Source: SZUA-547 sp963669265
GTDB lineage: Bacteria > Pseudomonadota > Alphaproteobacteria > Rhodobacterales > Rhodobacteraceae
Reading direction: 5' to 3'
NCBI GenBank assembly: GCA_963669265.1
Contig: OY769916.1
Location: 62,001-126,000, forward strand
Length of the DNA: 64,000 bases
Shown here: positions 9,328 through 16,839 of the stretch, piece by piece
Numbering within the stretch: position 1 is the stretch's first letter
Layout: each line of letters starts with the position of its first letter
Translations under genes and position numbers: made by a program
The notes under the pieces: model-generated
The model's input: only the letters and a program-made list of their open reading frames with translations
Told to the model about the DNA's origin: nothing
The model's database searches: none

Positions 9328-9356
9328 TTAGTATCGCGCGATTGAGCAAGCGGCAA
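9328..9356 (-). promoter_or_regulatory. Candidate sigma-70-type promoter for dusB-ntrBC
   Basis: On the minus strand TTGCCG (9356-9351), a 17-base spacer and TACTAA (9333-9328) form a -35/-10 pair that would start transcription near 9321, just upstream of either dusB start. The matches to TTGACA/TATAAT are partial, so this is a candidate only. Confidence 0.35.
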
Positions 9357-9439
9357 GTCGTGCTGTTGTTTCCTTTTCTTTCCACCGGTAGCGTCGCGCG
9401 ACGTGGACCGGCCGTGCTGGCGAGAAAGACCCGAGACCC

Positions 9440-10759
9440 GTGAAAACATTGGAAAACACAGATCGCGAAGACGATGTCTCGGCCGGGGCCGAAGGCGCCG
9501 ATACAGAGACGGATGTCGGCGCGCGCGTGTTCGTTGGTTCCGATGCGGGGGCGTCCCTGATCGCCGATGTGGTCATCGTCGCCGCCGGTCGCGGAACGCG
9601 CGCTGGCGACGGTCCTGCCAAACAGTATCGCAAGATTGCAGGCAAACCCTTGCTGGCGCGCTCGATCGAGGCGGCGGCCGCTTCTCAATCAGTCGGTCGG
9701 GTGCTGGTGGTGATCAGTCCCGGCGCGGAGGCCGAGTACGGCGCGGCGATCACAGATCTCTCTGCGCGCGCAGCATCAAAACTGCTGCCGCCCGCACATG
9801 GCGGGGCTGAGCGCGCGGCCTCGGTTCTGGCTGGATTGGAGGCGCTGATTGCGCATCGCCCCCCTGCCCGGGTGCTGATCCATGACGCGGCCCGGCCCTT
9901 TGCGAGCGCCACGTTGTTTGACCGGGTGACGGCGGCGCTGGAGCATACGCCGGGCGCTTGCGCGGCGCTGCGCGTCGTGGACGCCCTCAGACGTGAGGAC
10001 GACGAGGGGCGGTGTGGAGACATGGTGCCCCGCGACGGGCTGTGGCGGGCGCAAACGCCGCAAGGCTTCGAATTCGACGTCATATTGGCCGCCCACCGAG
10101 AGGCGAACAGAGCCAAGGCGGTCGATGACGCCGAAATCGCCACGCAATCCGGCGCGCCGGTGCTGCTGATCGAAGGCGAGATCGAGAATTTCAAAGTCAC
10201 GACGCCAGAGGATTTTGCTCGTGCGGAGCGACTGGCGCGATGGAGGGACGGCATGGCGATCGGAAAGCGAACGGTGGTCGGCCAAGGCTTCGACGTGCAC
10301 GCGTTCGGCCCCGGCGATCACCTGATGCTCTGCGGAGTCCGCGTCCCGCATGACAAGGGGTTTACCGCGCATTCAGATGGCGACGTCGCGTTGCATGCGC
10401 TCTGCGATGCGATTTATGGAGCGCTGGCTGAGGGTGACATCGGGCGGCGGTTTCCGCCGTCAGGCCCGCAGTGGAAAGGCGCGTCCTCTGACATTTTTTT
10501 GGCCGACGCCCGCGATCTGACGGCGAAAAAGGGCGGTGAGATCAACAACATCGATCTGACGATACTCTGTGAAAAGCCCAAGATCACCCCGCATTCTGAG
10601 GCGATGCGCGTGCGAATTGCGGAGGTCCTGCAGATCCCCAAAGGCCGTGTGAGCGTGAAGGCGACGACGACGGAACGTTTGGGTTTTCCGGGGCGTGAGG
10701 AAGGGATCGCGGCCATGGCGACCGCCTCGATCAGCCTGCCGTTGGAGGGCGCGGAATGA
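9440..10759 (+). CDS. ispDF: Bifunctional IspD/IspF isoprenoid (MEP pathway) enzyme
   Basis: Fused 2-C-methyl-D-erythritol 4-phosphate cytidylyltransferase (IspD) and 2-C-methyl-D-erythritol 2,4-cyclodiphosphate synthase (IspF), steps 3 and 5 of the MEP pathway, as commonly found in alphaproteobacteria. The IspD part spans about residues 42-265, with the nucleotide-binding VVIVAAGRGTRAGDGPAKQY and HDAARPF. The IspF part spans about 268-439, with metal-binding GFDVHAF, FTAHSDGDVALHAL and ATTTERLGFPGREEG. The GTG start at 9440 leaves about 40 acidic, low-complexity residues before the conserved fold, so a later in-frame GTG (near residue 43) may be the true start. The stop overlaps the pgpA start (ATGA). 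Confidence 0.96.
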   Translation: MKTLENTDREDDVSAGAEGADTETDVGARVFVGSDAGASLIADVVIVAAGRGTRAGDGPAKQYRKIAGKPLLARSIEAAAASQSVGRVLVVISPGAEAEYGAAITDLSARAASKLLPPAHGGAERAASVLAGLEALIAHRPPARVLIHDAARPFASATLFDRVTAALEHTPGACAALRVVDALRREDDEGRCGDMVPRDGLWRAQTPQGFEFDVILAAHREANRAKAVDDAEIATQSGAPVLLIEGEIENFKVTTPEDFARAERLARWRDGMAIGKRTVVGQGFDVHAFGPGDHLMLCGVRVPHDKGFTAHSDGDVALHALCDAIYGALAEGDIGRRFPPSGPQWKGASSDIFLADARDLTAKKGGEINNIDLTILCEKPKITPHSEAMRVRIAEVLQIPKGRVSVKATTTERLGFPGREEGIAAMATASISLPLEGAE

Positions 10760-11277
10760 CAGGATCGCAACGCGCGGCGGAGGTGATCGCCACCTGGTTC
10801 TACACCGGAAAATCGCCGAAGGCGCCCGGAACGGTGGGCTCTCTCGCAACGCTGCCATTCGGGTATCTGTTGCATTATCTCGGCGGGCCGATCGCATTGG
10901 GGGTCGGAATAGCGGCGGCGTTCGTGATCGGCCTCTGGGCGACGAAAGTCGAGTTGGAGCGCCGGGCGTCGAAAGGCCAAGAGGCGCACGACCCGTCGGA
11001 CATCGTGATTGACGAGGTTGCTGGGCAGTTAATCGCCTTGCTGCCGCTTTCAATCGGTTTGGCGATGATCGGAACAGAGGGCCACGTCTTTCCTTGGCCC
11101 GGCTGGATCGGCGGGTTCGTCCTCTTCCGCTTTTTCGACGTTCTGAAACCGCCTCCCGTCAGCTGGGCCGAGCGCGCGCCCGGCGCGATGGGTGTGATGC
11201 TGGATGACGTCGTCGCTGGCGTATTGGCGGCGCTGGTGATGCTCGCGGTTGCGGCTGTCGCGCATGGGTGGGTCTGA
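10756..11277 (+). CDS. pgpA: Phosphatidylglycerophosphatase A
   Basis: Inner-membrane enzyme that removes the phosphate from phosphatidylglycerophosphate to give phosphatidylglycerol. At 173 residues it is family-sized. It has the family signatures GKSPKAPGTVGSLATLP near the N terminus, DPSDIVIDEVAGQ in the middle and FRFFDVLKPPPVSWAER followed by GVMLDDVVAG. Hydrophobic segments at about 40-60, 90-106, 112-125 and 150-168 anchor it in the membrane. The ATG overlaps the ispDF stop by four bases, and its own stop overlaps the next gene, so the three genes are probably translated as a coupled unit. Confidence 0.96.
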   Translation: MTGSQRAAEVIATWFYTGKSPKAPGTVGSLATLPFGYLLHYLGGPIALGVGIAAAFVIGLWATKVELERRASKGQEAHDPSDIVIDEVAGQLIALLPLSIGLAMIGTEGHVFPWPGWIGGFVLFRFFDVLKPPPVSWAERAPGAMGVMLDDVVAGVLAALVMLAVAAVAHGWV

Positions 11278-11768
11278 TGGACGACGAAATTTTTTCGATT
11301 GCAGAGTCGGTGCTGAGCGAGGCCCGGGCCAAGGGACTTATGGTGGCGACCGCCGAAAGCTGCACGGGCGGACTCGTGTCCGGCGCGTTGACGGACGTGC
11401 CGGGGTCCTCCGACGTGGTCGAGCGGGGCTTCGTGACCTACTCAAACGAGGCGAAGGCGGACATGTTGGGCGTCGATCCCGAACTCATAGCAGCGCATGG
11501 AGCGGTCAGCGAGCCGGTTGCGCGCGCGATGGCCGAGGGAGCGCTCGCCCACGCGCGGGCCGACGTTGCGGTCGCGATTACCGGCGTGGCCGGTCCGGGT
11601 GGGACTGATGAGAAACCCGAGGGGCTGGTTCACATCGCGGCGGCGGCCAGAAGCGGCGCTCTGATCCATCATGAGAATCGATTCGGCGCCATCGGGCGCG
11701 CAAATGTCCGGCGAGAGAGTGTGCGGCGGGCGTTGGAGATGCTGCGCGCAGTCATCGCATCGCATTAG
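11277..11768 (+). CDS. pncC: CinA C-terminal-domain nicotinamide-nucleotide amidohydrolase
   Basis: PncC family: deamidates nicotinamide mononucleotide to nicotinic acid mononucleotide in pyridine-nucleotide recycling. It is a stand-alone CinA C-terminal domain of about 163 residues with the family motifs VATAESCTGGLVSGALTDVP (nucleophilic Ser), ERGFVTYSNEAKADMLGV, HGAVSEPVARAMA and AITGVAGPGGTDEKPEGLV. I place the start at ATG 11277, which forms TGATG with the pgpA stop; GTG 11268 would add MGL. The competence-linked N-terminal domain of full CinA is absent, as usual for short paralogues. It is followed by an AT-rich non-coding region before amtB. Confidence 0.94.
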   Translation: MDDEIFSIAESVLSEARAKGLMVATAESCTGGLVSGALTDVPGSSDVVERGFVTYSNEAKADMLGVDPELIAAHGAVSEPVARAMAEGALAHARADVAVAITGVAGPGGTDEKPEGLVHIAAAARSGALIHHENRFGAIGRANVRRESVRRALEMLRAVIASH

Positions 11769-11781
11769 ACGGAAAACTTTG

Positions 11782-11850
11782 ATCATAATTAGAGCAGAGC
11801 AATCTAATTGATGATTTCGTAATCTTAAAATGCATACGATTTAATCTAAA
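11782..11850. promoter_or_regulatory. AT-rich dyad and repeated AATCT motif upstream of amtB
   Basis: This part of the 214-base gap between pncC and amtB is markedly AT-rich. It holds an imperfect inverted repeat (11782-11793 against 11803-11815, 12 pairs with one bulged base and a 9-base spacer). It also holds three direct copies of AATCT(T)AA starting at 11801, 11821 and 11843, about two helical turns apart. It could be an operator array for amtB or a weak terminator for pncC. No clear sigma-54 or sigma-70 element was found beside it. Confidence 0.35.
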
Positions 11851-11982
11851 AAAATTGACCCTCCGCGCGAATCGCGGCCGTGATCCCCGTTTGCTTGCTA
11901 ATGCGGCAGATGCGGGGTAGCGACATGCGTCCAAAAACAGATGCGCCTGAGAATCGGGCGCCAACGAGGGGAAGTTTCTCGA

Positions 11983-13197
11983 ATGAATGGAGCGGATACC
12001 GCTTGGATCATCGTCGCGACGGCGCTGGTTCTCTTCATGACGTTGCCGGGGCTGGCGCTGTTCTATGGCGGCTTGGTGCGGGCCCGGAACGTGCTGAGCG
12101 TGCTGATGCAATGTATCTCGCTCGCCTGTCTGATGTCGGTGCTCTGGCTGGTCGCGGGCTATTCGATCGCCTTTGGCGACGGCGGCCCGATGAACGACTG
12201 GTGGGGCGGCCTGCAGAAAATGTTCCTGATCGGAATCGGGCCCGACGCGCTGTCCGGCACCATACCCGAGGTTCTGTTCTTCGCCTTTCAGATGACCTTC
12301 GCGGTCATCACTCCGGCGCTGATCGTCGGCGCCTATGTGGAGCGTGTCGGCTATGGCTTCGTCATGCTCTTCTCCGCGCTGTGGATGCTGTTCTGCTATG
12401 CGCCGGTGGCTCATTGGATCTGGGGCGGCGGTTGGCTCGCGCAGATGGGCGTGATGGATTTCGCCGGCGGCATCGTGGTGCATGAGACGGCGGGCATCGC
12501 CGCCCTGGTCATCGCCGCCATGCTGGGCGGGCGCCGCGGGTTTTCCAAAGGCGATCTGAAGCCGCCGCACAATCCGGGCATGGTGATGATCGGCGCTTCG
12601 ATGCTGTGGGTCGGTTGGTTCGGCTTCAACGGCGGCTCGCAATTGGCCGCCGACGGCGGCGCGGCGATGGCGCTGGTCGTCACGCATATCTCGGCGGCCA
12701 CCGCCTCTCTCAGCTGGGCGCTTATGGAGCGGATCCGGTACGGCAAGGTCTCCATGGTCGGCCTCGTCACCGGCACGATCGCGGGCCTCGCCTCGATCAC
12801 CCCGGCGTCTGGTTTTGTCGGCCCGATCGGCGCGCTGATCATCGGCGCGGTGGCGGGCGTGCTCTGCCAGTTCTTCGTGGGTTGGGTGAAGGACATCTTC
12901 AAGATCGACGACACGCTGGATGTCTTTGCGGTCCATGGCGTCGGCGGCATTTTCGGCACCATCATGGCGCCGATCCTGGCGGCGACCAGCCTTGGCGGCG
13001 CGGGCCTTTCTGAGGGTCAGGGCGTGATGACGCAGCTGATTGCGCTCGCCGCGGTTGGCGTCTTCACATTGGTGGTCACCTTCGTTCTGGCCAAGGTTGC
13101 GGCGCTGGTCTTCCCGCTGCGCGTCAGTGAAGAGGAAGAGGTTGAAGGCCTCGATTACGCGAGCCATGGCGAGCAGGCCTACGACTGGGTGTCCTAG
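11983..13197 (+). CDS. amtB: Ammonium transporter AmtB
   Basis: Trimeric inner-membrane ammonium channel. I place the start at ATG 11983, with GAGGGGAAG about ten bases upstream; the frame is open further upstream but lacks family sequence there. The 404 residues form about eleven TM helices. The conserved pore residues are visible: D159 and H167 in VMDFAGGIVVHETAG and H318 in DVFAVHGVGG, the twin-His pair of the family, plus the NH4+ entry region FAFQMTFAVITPALI. The C-terminal tail contains RVSEEEEVEGLDYASHGEQAY, the family's conserved regulatory region contacted by GlnK. No cleavable signal peptide is evident, and no glnK lies next to the gene, unlike the usual glnK-amtB pair. Confidence 0.97.
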   Translation: MNGADTAWIIVATALVLFMTLPGLALFYGGLVRARNVLSVLMQCISLACLMSVLWLVAGYSIAFGDGGPMNDWWGGLQKMFLIGIGPDALSGTIPEVLFFAFQMTFAVITPALIVGAYVERVGYGFVMLFSALWMLFCYAPVAHWIWGGGWLAQMGVMDFAGGIVVHETAGIAALVIAAMLGGRRGFSKGDLKPPHNPGMVMIGASMLWVGWFGFNGGSQLAADGGAAMALVVTHISAATASLSWALMERIRYGKVSMVGLVTGTIAGLASITPASGFVGPIGALIIGAVAGVLCQFFVGWVKDIFKIDDTLDVFAVHGVGGIFGTIMAPILAATSLGGAGLSEGQGVMTQLIALAAVGVFTLVVTFVLAKVAALVFPLRVSEEEEVEGLDYASHGEQAYDWVS

Positions 13198-13223
13198 AAG
13201 CCGGCGATTGAGTGAGAAAAATG

Positions 13224-13256
13224 AAGCGCCTGGGCCGGAAACGGCTCAGGCGTTTT
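13224..13256. terminator. Bidirectional intrinsic terminator between amtB and the Coq10-like gene
   Basis: CGCCTG (13227-13232) pairs with CAGGCG (13247-13252). Inside it, GCCG pairs with CGGC around a GAAA tetraloop, with one G-U pair between the two stems, and TTTT follows on the plus strand and AAAA precedes it. The 3' arm overlaps the last codons of the convergent downstream gene. It probably ends both transcripts. Confidence 0.8.
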
Positions 13257-13710
13257 CGCGTCCATAGAGAGCTTCGGCGCGATCCTCGAAGGCGCGGACG
13301 ATCCGCAGCATCGCTTCGTTGAACACGACGCCGATTAATGTCTGCAACGCTTTGGACTTGAACTCGAAATCGACAAAGAAATCGACCGTGCAGCCGCCAT
13401 CCTCGGCAGGCTCGAATATCCAGTGGTTGTTAAGATAACGGAACGGTCCGTCGAGATATTCCACATCGATCCGGACGTCCTCCGGCATCAACGTAACCTT
13501 GCTGCCGAACCGCTCGCGAAACACTTTGAACGAGATCACCAGATCGGCGTCCATGACCTCCCCTCGCCCGTTCGGCGCTGGTTTGACGCCGCGAATGCGC
13601 GCGCCCGCGCACCATGGCAGAAACTCCGGGTAGCGCGCGACATCCGCCACCAGGTCGTACATTTGCCTGGGCGTATAGGGGAGATGGCGTTTTTCGGCGT
13701 GGGTCGGCAT
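13246..13710 (-). CDS. Coq10/RatA-like START-domain (SRPBCC) protein
   Basis: Member of the Coq10/RatA family of small lipid-binding helix-grip proteins; in mitochondria Coq10 binds ubiquinone and supports respiration. I start at ATG 13710 (154 residues, MPTHAEKRHLPYTPRQMYDL); the frame is open upstream but the family begins here. Recognisable segments are QMYDLVADVARYPEFLPWC, RERFGSKVTLMPEDVRIDV, GPFRYLNNHWIFEP and FEFKSKALQTLIGVVFNEA. RatA in E. coli was described as a toxin that blocks ribosome subunit joining, but there is no antitoxin partner here and the quinone-related role is more likely. The family often lies near lipA and pncC in this group of bacteria, as it does in this window. 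Confidence 0.9.
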   Translation of the reverse strand: MPTHAEKRHLPYTPRQMYDLVADVARYPEFLPWCAGARIRGVKPAPNGRGEVMDADLVISFKVFRERFGSKVTLMPEDVRIDVEYLDGPFRYLNNHWIFEPAEDGGCTVDFFVDFEFKSKALQTLIGVVFNEAMLRIVRAFEDRAEALYGRENA

Positions 13711-13817
13711 AAGCTTATGCTGCCGTTCTGCCGCCGCGCGCCCATCGGAGATATTGCCGCAGTGTGGCGGAATGGGGCAATGTGTGCGGGAACCAACGCG
13801 CGGGGGTCGCAACCATC

Positions 13818-14354
13818 ATGAGCCAGTCTTACGCTGTGGAGCCGATGATCTCGGCGGAGCAGATTGCAGCCCGCATAGACGCGCTTGCGGCGGAGATCAA
13901 CGCGCATTTCACCGGGACCGACAAACTCGTGCTGATCGGCCTGTTACGCGGCTCTTTCGTCTTCATCGCCGATCTCGCCCGGAAACTCGACCTGCCGGTG
14001 GAGGTCGATTTCCTCGAAGTATCCTCATACGGAAATGAAATGGAAAGCTCACGCGAGGTTCGGATTCTGAAAGATCTGCGCGCGCCGATCGAGGGGCTGG
14101 ACGTGCTGGTGGTCGAAGACATCATCGACACCGGTCTGACCATGAAAGCGGTGTTGAAACAACTGGCCGCCAGAAAGCCGAGCCGGATGGAGGTCTGCAC
14201 CCTATTGTCCAAACCCTCGCGGCGCGAAGTGAAGATGGAGGCGCGCTGGACCGGGTTCGAGATCCCGGACGAGTTCGTCGTCGGCTACGGCATCGACTAC
14301 GCCCAGCGCAACCGGAACTTGCCCTTTGTGGGCGCGGTGAAGATGGAGGGGTGA
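13818..14354 (+). CDS. hpt: Hypoxanthine phosphoribosyltransferase
   Basis: Purine salvage enzyme that joins hypoxanthine (and often guanine) to PRPP. It has 178 residues from ATG 13818 (MSQSYAVEPMISAEQIAARI), the point where family similarity begins. The PRPP-binding motif VLVVEDIIDTGLTM is intact. Upstream LIGLLRGSFVFIADLAR provides the pyrophosphate loop and the flexible-loop region VEVDFLEVSSYGN follows. The C-terminal VGYGIDYAQRNRNLPFVG closes the purine site. It is transcribed divergently from the Coq10-like gene, and only 16 bases separate it from the convergent L,D-transpeptidase gene. Confidence 0.96.
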   Translation: MSQSYAVEPMISAEQIAARIDALAAEINAHFTGTDKLVLIGLLRGSFVFIADLARKLDLPVEVDFLEVSSYGNEMESSREVRILKDLRAPIEGLDVLVVEDIIDTGLTMKAVLKQLAARKPSRMEVCTLLSKPSRREVKMEARWTGFEIPDEFVVGYGIDYAQRNRNLPFVGAVKMEG

Positions 14355-14370
14355 GCGGGGTTCAGTCGGC

Positions 14371-15099
14371 CTATGTGTTCTTATCGAATGTGTAGAGCCC
14401 GCCTTTGACAAAGACGGCGGGCGGAACTTTGCGATCCTCAAACCAATCGTATCCGTCCTTGAGGTTCCTCCAAAACTCTATCCAGTGAGAGCCGGCATGT
14501 GTCGCAAGGTTTCCGTCTGTCATTCGAAATGGAAAGATGTGTGTGCGAAAGAACGGCTGGCCGTTCGCAAAGGCGGATTCCGCTAACAAATAGATCTCTT
14601 CAATTCCAGCGTCTGTCATCGCATAGCAGCCGATCGAAAGACAGTTTCCGTGAACCATCAAGAAGCTGCCTGTTCGCGCATGGGCTCGATCGTAGGCGTT
14701 TGGGAAGCCCAGATTGAACGAGAGATGATACCGGCTGTTCGGGTTCATCTGTTCGGGAGTGACGAAATAGAATCCTTCGGGCGATTGCCTATCGCCCTCC
14801 TTCAGCTTCGGACCAAGCTCACCGGAATGGGCGCAAATCTCGTATGTCTTGAAGAGCGAGTACGAACCGCCCTTCATCATCCACACTTCCAATTCGCGTG
14901 ACGCCTTGAAAATCCGAATGAAGATTGGTTGGCCGAGTTCGAAACCGGCGCTGGCCAGTTCGCCAGCCAATCTGGGGATCACGTCCGCTCTGACGCGATT
15001 CAGATCGGCCGGACCGAACAATACGTCACGGGCGACGACGGCGGCGGCTCCCGTGATGGCGAAACCCAAAGTAGTCAGGATCAACCATCGTCGCAGCAT
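14371..15099 (-). CDS. YafK/DpaA-like L,D-transpeptidase-fold protein
   Basis: Secreted or membrane-anchored YkuD-fold protein of 242 residues. An N-terminal hydrophobic segment (about 5-23) is followed by the catalytic motif HGNCLSIGCYAMTDAGIEEI with H150 and C158. This wording is typical of the YafK subgroup; E. coli YafK (DpaA/LdtF) hydrolyses the bond between Braun lipoprotein and peptidoglycan rather than making cross-links. The 14-residue stretch around the Cys and the downstream FFRTHIFPFRM fit that subgroup. The ATG overlaps the lipA stop by one base (TAATG on the minus strand), so translation is probably coupled to lipA. The exact reaction here is not shown by sequence. Confidence 0.85.
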   Translation of the reverse strand: MLRRWLILTTLGFAITGAAAVVARDVLFGPADLNRVRADVIPRLAGELASAGFELGQPIFIRIFKASRELEVWMMKGGSYSLFKTYEICAHSGELGPKLKEGDRQSPEGFYFVTPEQMNPNSRYHLSFNLGFPNAYDRAHARTGSFLMVHGNCLSIGCYAMTDAGIEEIYLLAESAFANGQPFFRTHIFPFRMTDGNLATHAGSHWIEFWRNLKDGYDWFEDRKVPPAVFVKGGLYTFDKNT

Positions 15100-16055
15100 T
15101 ATGCCCCCGCCAGCTTCGCCTCCCGCGCGGCGCGGAGGCGCTCGAAATCATCGCCAGCATGATAGCTTGACCGTGTCAGGGGCGTGGCTGAGACCATGAG
15201 AAATCCCTTAGAGAACGCGATTTTCTCATAGCTCTCAAATTCCGCCGGCTCGACGAAGCGGTCGACGCGGTGGTGTTTCGGCGTCGGCTGCAGGTATTGG
15301 CCGATGGTCAGGAAATCCACATCCGCGGCCCGCATGTCGTCCATGACCTGCAGAACGGATTGCCGATCCTCGCCGAGGCCGACCATGATGCCGGATTTGG
15401 TGAAGATCGAGGGGTCGATCTCTTTCACCCGCTGCAGCAGGCGCAGCGAATGGAAATAGCGGGCGCCGGGGCGCACCTCCGGATAGAGGCCGGGCACGGT
15501 TTCCAGATTGTGGTTGAAGACGTCGGGCCGCGCATCGACGACGATCTCAAGCGCGTCATCCTCACATTTCAGGAAATCCGGCGTCAGAACTTCGATCGTC
15601 GTGCCCGGCGTCTTGCGGCGAATGGCGCGGATGGTGCGGGCGAAGTGATCGGCGCCGCCATCGGCGAGGTCATCGCGGTCCACCGACGTGATGACGACGT
15701 GGTTCAGGCCAAGCTTTTCGACAGCCTGCGCCACCTTGGCCGGCTCAAACGCATCCAGCGCGTCGGGTCGCCCGGTGGCGACATTGCAGAACGTGCAGCC
15801 GCGGGTGCAGATCTCACCCATGATCATCATGGTCGCATGGCCCTGGGACCAGCACTCGCCCACATTGGGGCAGCCCGCCTCCTGACACACGGTGGAGAGG
15901 CCGTGATCCTGAATGACTTTCTTGGTGTCGAAATACCCCTTGGAGCCCGGCGCCTTCACGCGGATCCACTTTGGCTTTTTCAAAATGGGCTGGTCAGGGC
16001 GGTGAGCCTTTTCCGGGTGGCGCTGCGCGCGGTCTGTCAGGTCTCGTTCAGCCAT
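15099..16055 (-). CDS. lipA: Lipoyl synthase LipA
   Basis: Radical-SAM enzyme that inserts two sulfurs into octanoyl groups on lipoyl domains, releasing 5'-deoxyadenosine with each turnover. It has 318 residues. The auxiliary cluster cysteines are C57, C62 and C68 (CQEAGCPNVGEC). The radical-SAM cluster is C83-C87-C90 in CTRGCTFC. The C-terminal RSSYHAGDDF supplies the Ser ligand of the auxiliary cluster. It lies 124 bases downstream of the aldolase gene on the same strand and is coupled to the YafK-like gene after it. Its 5'-deoxyadenosine by-product is a potential substrate for the pathway suggested by the two genes upstream. Confidence 0.98.
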   Translation of the reverse strand: MAERDLTDRAQRHPEKAHRPDQPILKKPKWIRVKAPGSKGYFDTKKVIQDHGLSTVCQEAGCPNVGECWSQGHATMMIMGEICTRGCTFCNVATGRPDALDAFEPAKVAQAVEKLGLNHVVITSVDRDDLADGGADHFARTIRAIRRKTPGTTIEVLTPDFLKCEDDALEIVVDARPDVFNHNLETVPGLYPEVRPGARYFHSLRLLQRVKEIDPSIFTKSGIMVGLGEDRQSVLQVMDDMRAADVDFLTIGQYLQPTPKHHRVDRFVEPAEFESYEKIAFSKGFLMVSATPLTRSSYHAGDDFERLRAAREAKLAGA

Positions 16056-16179
16056 AGTTCCGTTTCCTCGTTCGGGCGAATTGTTTCGGCGAACTATACA
16101 GGGGCGTCGCCGCTTTGTCTTCTAGTTTATAACGTTCGGTTTTAACTCTCGGTCCGACATGGGCGCTGATCGCAAAACA

Positions 16180-16839
16180 TCAAGGCCTTTCGTGTGATCC
16201 CGCGTGATAACCTGTAGCGAATTTCTTCAGCACTGTGTCCATCTCATCATCCGGCAGCGTCGGCGGCTCGCCAAGCGCCAGCGCCGCCAGATATTGCGCG
16301 GCCAGCGTGTCCACCTCGACCGCCACCGCCAGAGCGTCGGCGAGGTCCGACCCGCAGGCGACTAATCCGTGATGCGCCATCAGGCAGGCCTTGCGGCCCT
16401 CCAGAGCGGCGAGCACCGCATCCGAAAGTTCCTGCGAACCGAAGGTGGCGTAGGGCGCGCAGCGGATATTCCGCCCGCCCGCGACGGCGACCATGTAGTG
16501 AAAGGCGCCGATTCCCTTGCCATGCACGGCGAGCGCCGTGGCGTGAATCGGGTGGGCGTGGACCACCGCGCCGAATTCCGGGCGGGCCTTCAGGATGTCG
16601 AGATGAAACCGCCATTCCGAAGACGGCTTCCGGCCGTCGCGGGGCGATCGCCAATGCCCGCTCCAGTCCATCGCGACGATATCCGGCTCTTCGATCACGT
16701 CATACTCTACTCCAGAGGGCGTGATGAGAATCCCCTCCCCGTCATCGCGCCGCGCGGAGACATTGCCCGACGTCCCGCGATTGATGTCCAGCGCGTTCAT
16801 TTTACGCGCAGTTTCAATGATTTTTCGGGCCGAGTTCAT
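16180..16839 (-). CDS. Class II (fuculose-phosphate-type) aldolase, candidate DHAP-shunt aldolase Ald2
   Basis: Zinc class II aldolase/adducin family, 219 residues. Metal ligands H94 and H96 (AVVHAHPIHATALAV) and H157 (LMAHHGLVACG) are present, with the catalytic acid E75 in KPSSEWRFHLDIL. That wording resembles fuculose-1-phosphate aldolase more than the dehydratase MtnB. The start overlaps the mtnA stop by four bases (ATGA). In Rhodospirillum rubrum and some E. coli an adjacent MtnA and Ald2 split 5-methylthioribulose- or 5-deoxyribulose-1-phosphate into DHAP and an aldehyde (published DHAP shunt). I infer that role here. MtnB is the alternative, but mtnC and mtnD are not nearby. Confidence 0.85.
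   Translation of the reverse strand: MNSARKIIETARKMNALDINRGTSGNVSARRDDGEGILITPSGVEYDVIEEPDIVAMDWSGHWRSPRDGRKPSSEWRFHLDILKARPEFGAVVHAHPIHATALAVHGKGIGAFHYMVAVAGGRNIRCAPYATFGSQELSDAVLAALEGRKACLMAHHGLVACGSDLADALAVAVEVDTLAAQYLAALALGEPPTLPDDEMDTVLKKFATGYHAGSHERP

Noticed and set aside
9392..9403. Perfect palindrome CGTCGCGCGACG between dusB and ispDF
   Set aside because: Short self-complementary GC runs are expected by chance in this base composition and nothing else marks it as a site.
9311..9688. N-terminal extension of dusB to 9688
   Set aside because: The added 126 residues are not family-like, and the region must hold the dusB and ispDF promoters; DusB similarity begins at 9310.
11881..11894. 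Possible sigma-54 -24/-12 promoter upstream of amtB
   Set aside because: TTTGC is present with correct spacing but the -24 GG is TG, and the rest of the box does not match.
11752..13167. Long open frame antisense to amtB
   Set aside because: Composition is His/Asp/Arg-rich, typical of the complement of a GC-rich membrane protein gene; amtB is certain.
13246..13710. RatA toxin of a toxin-antitoxin pair
   Set aside because: No antitoxin gene adjoins it, and its neighbours and family fit the Coq10-type role better.
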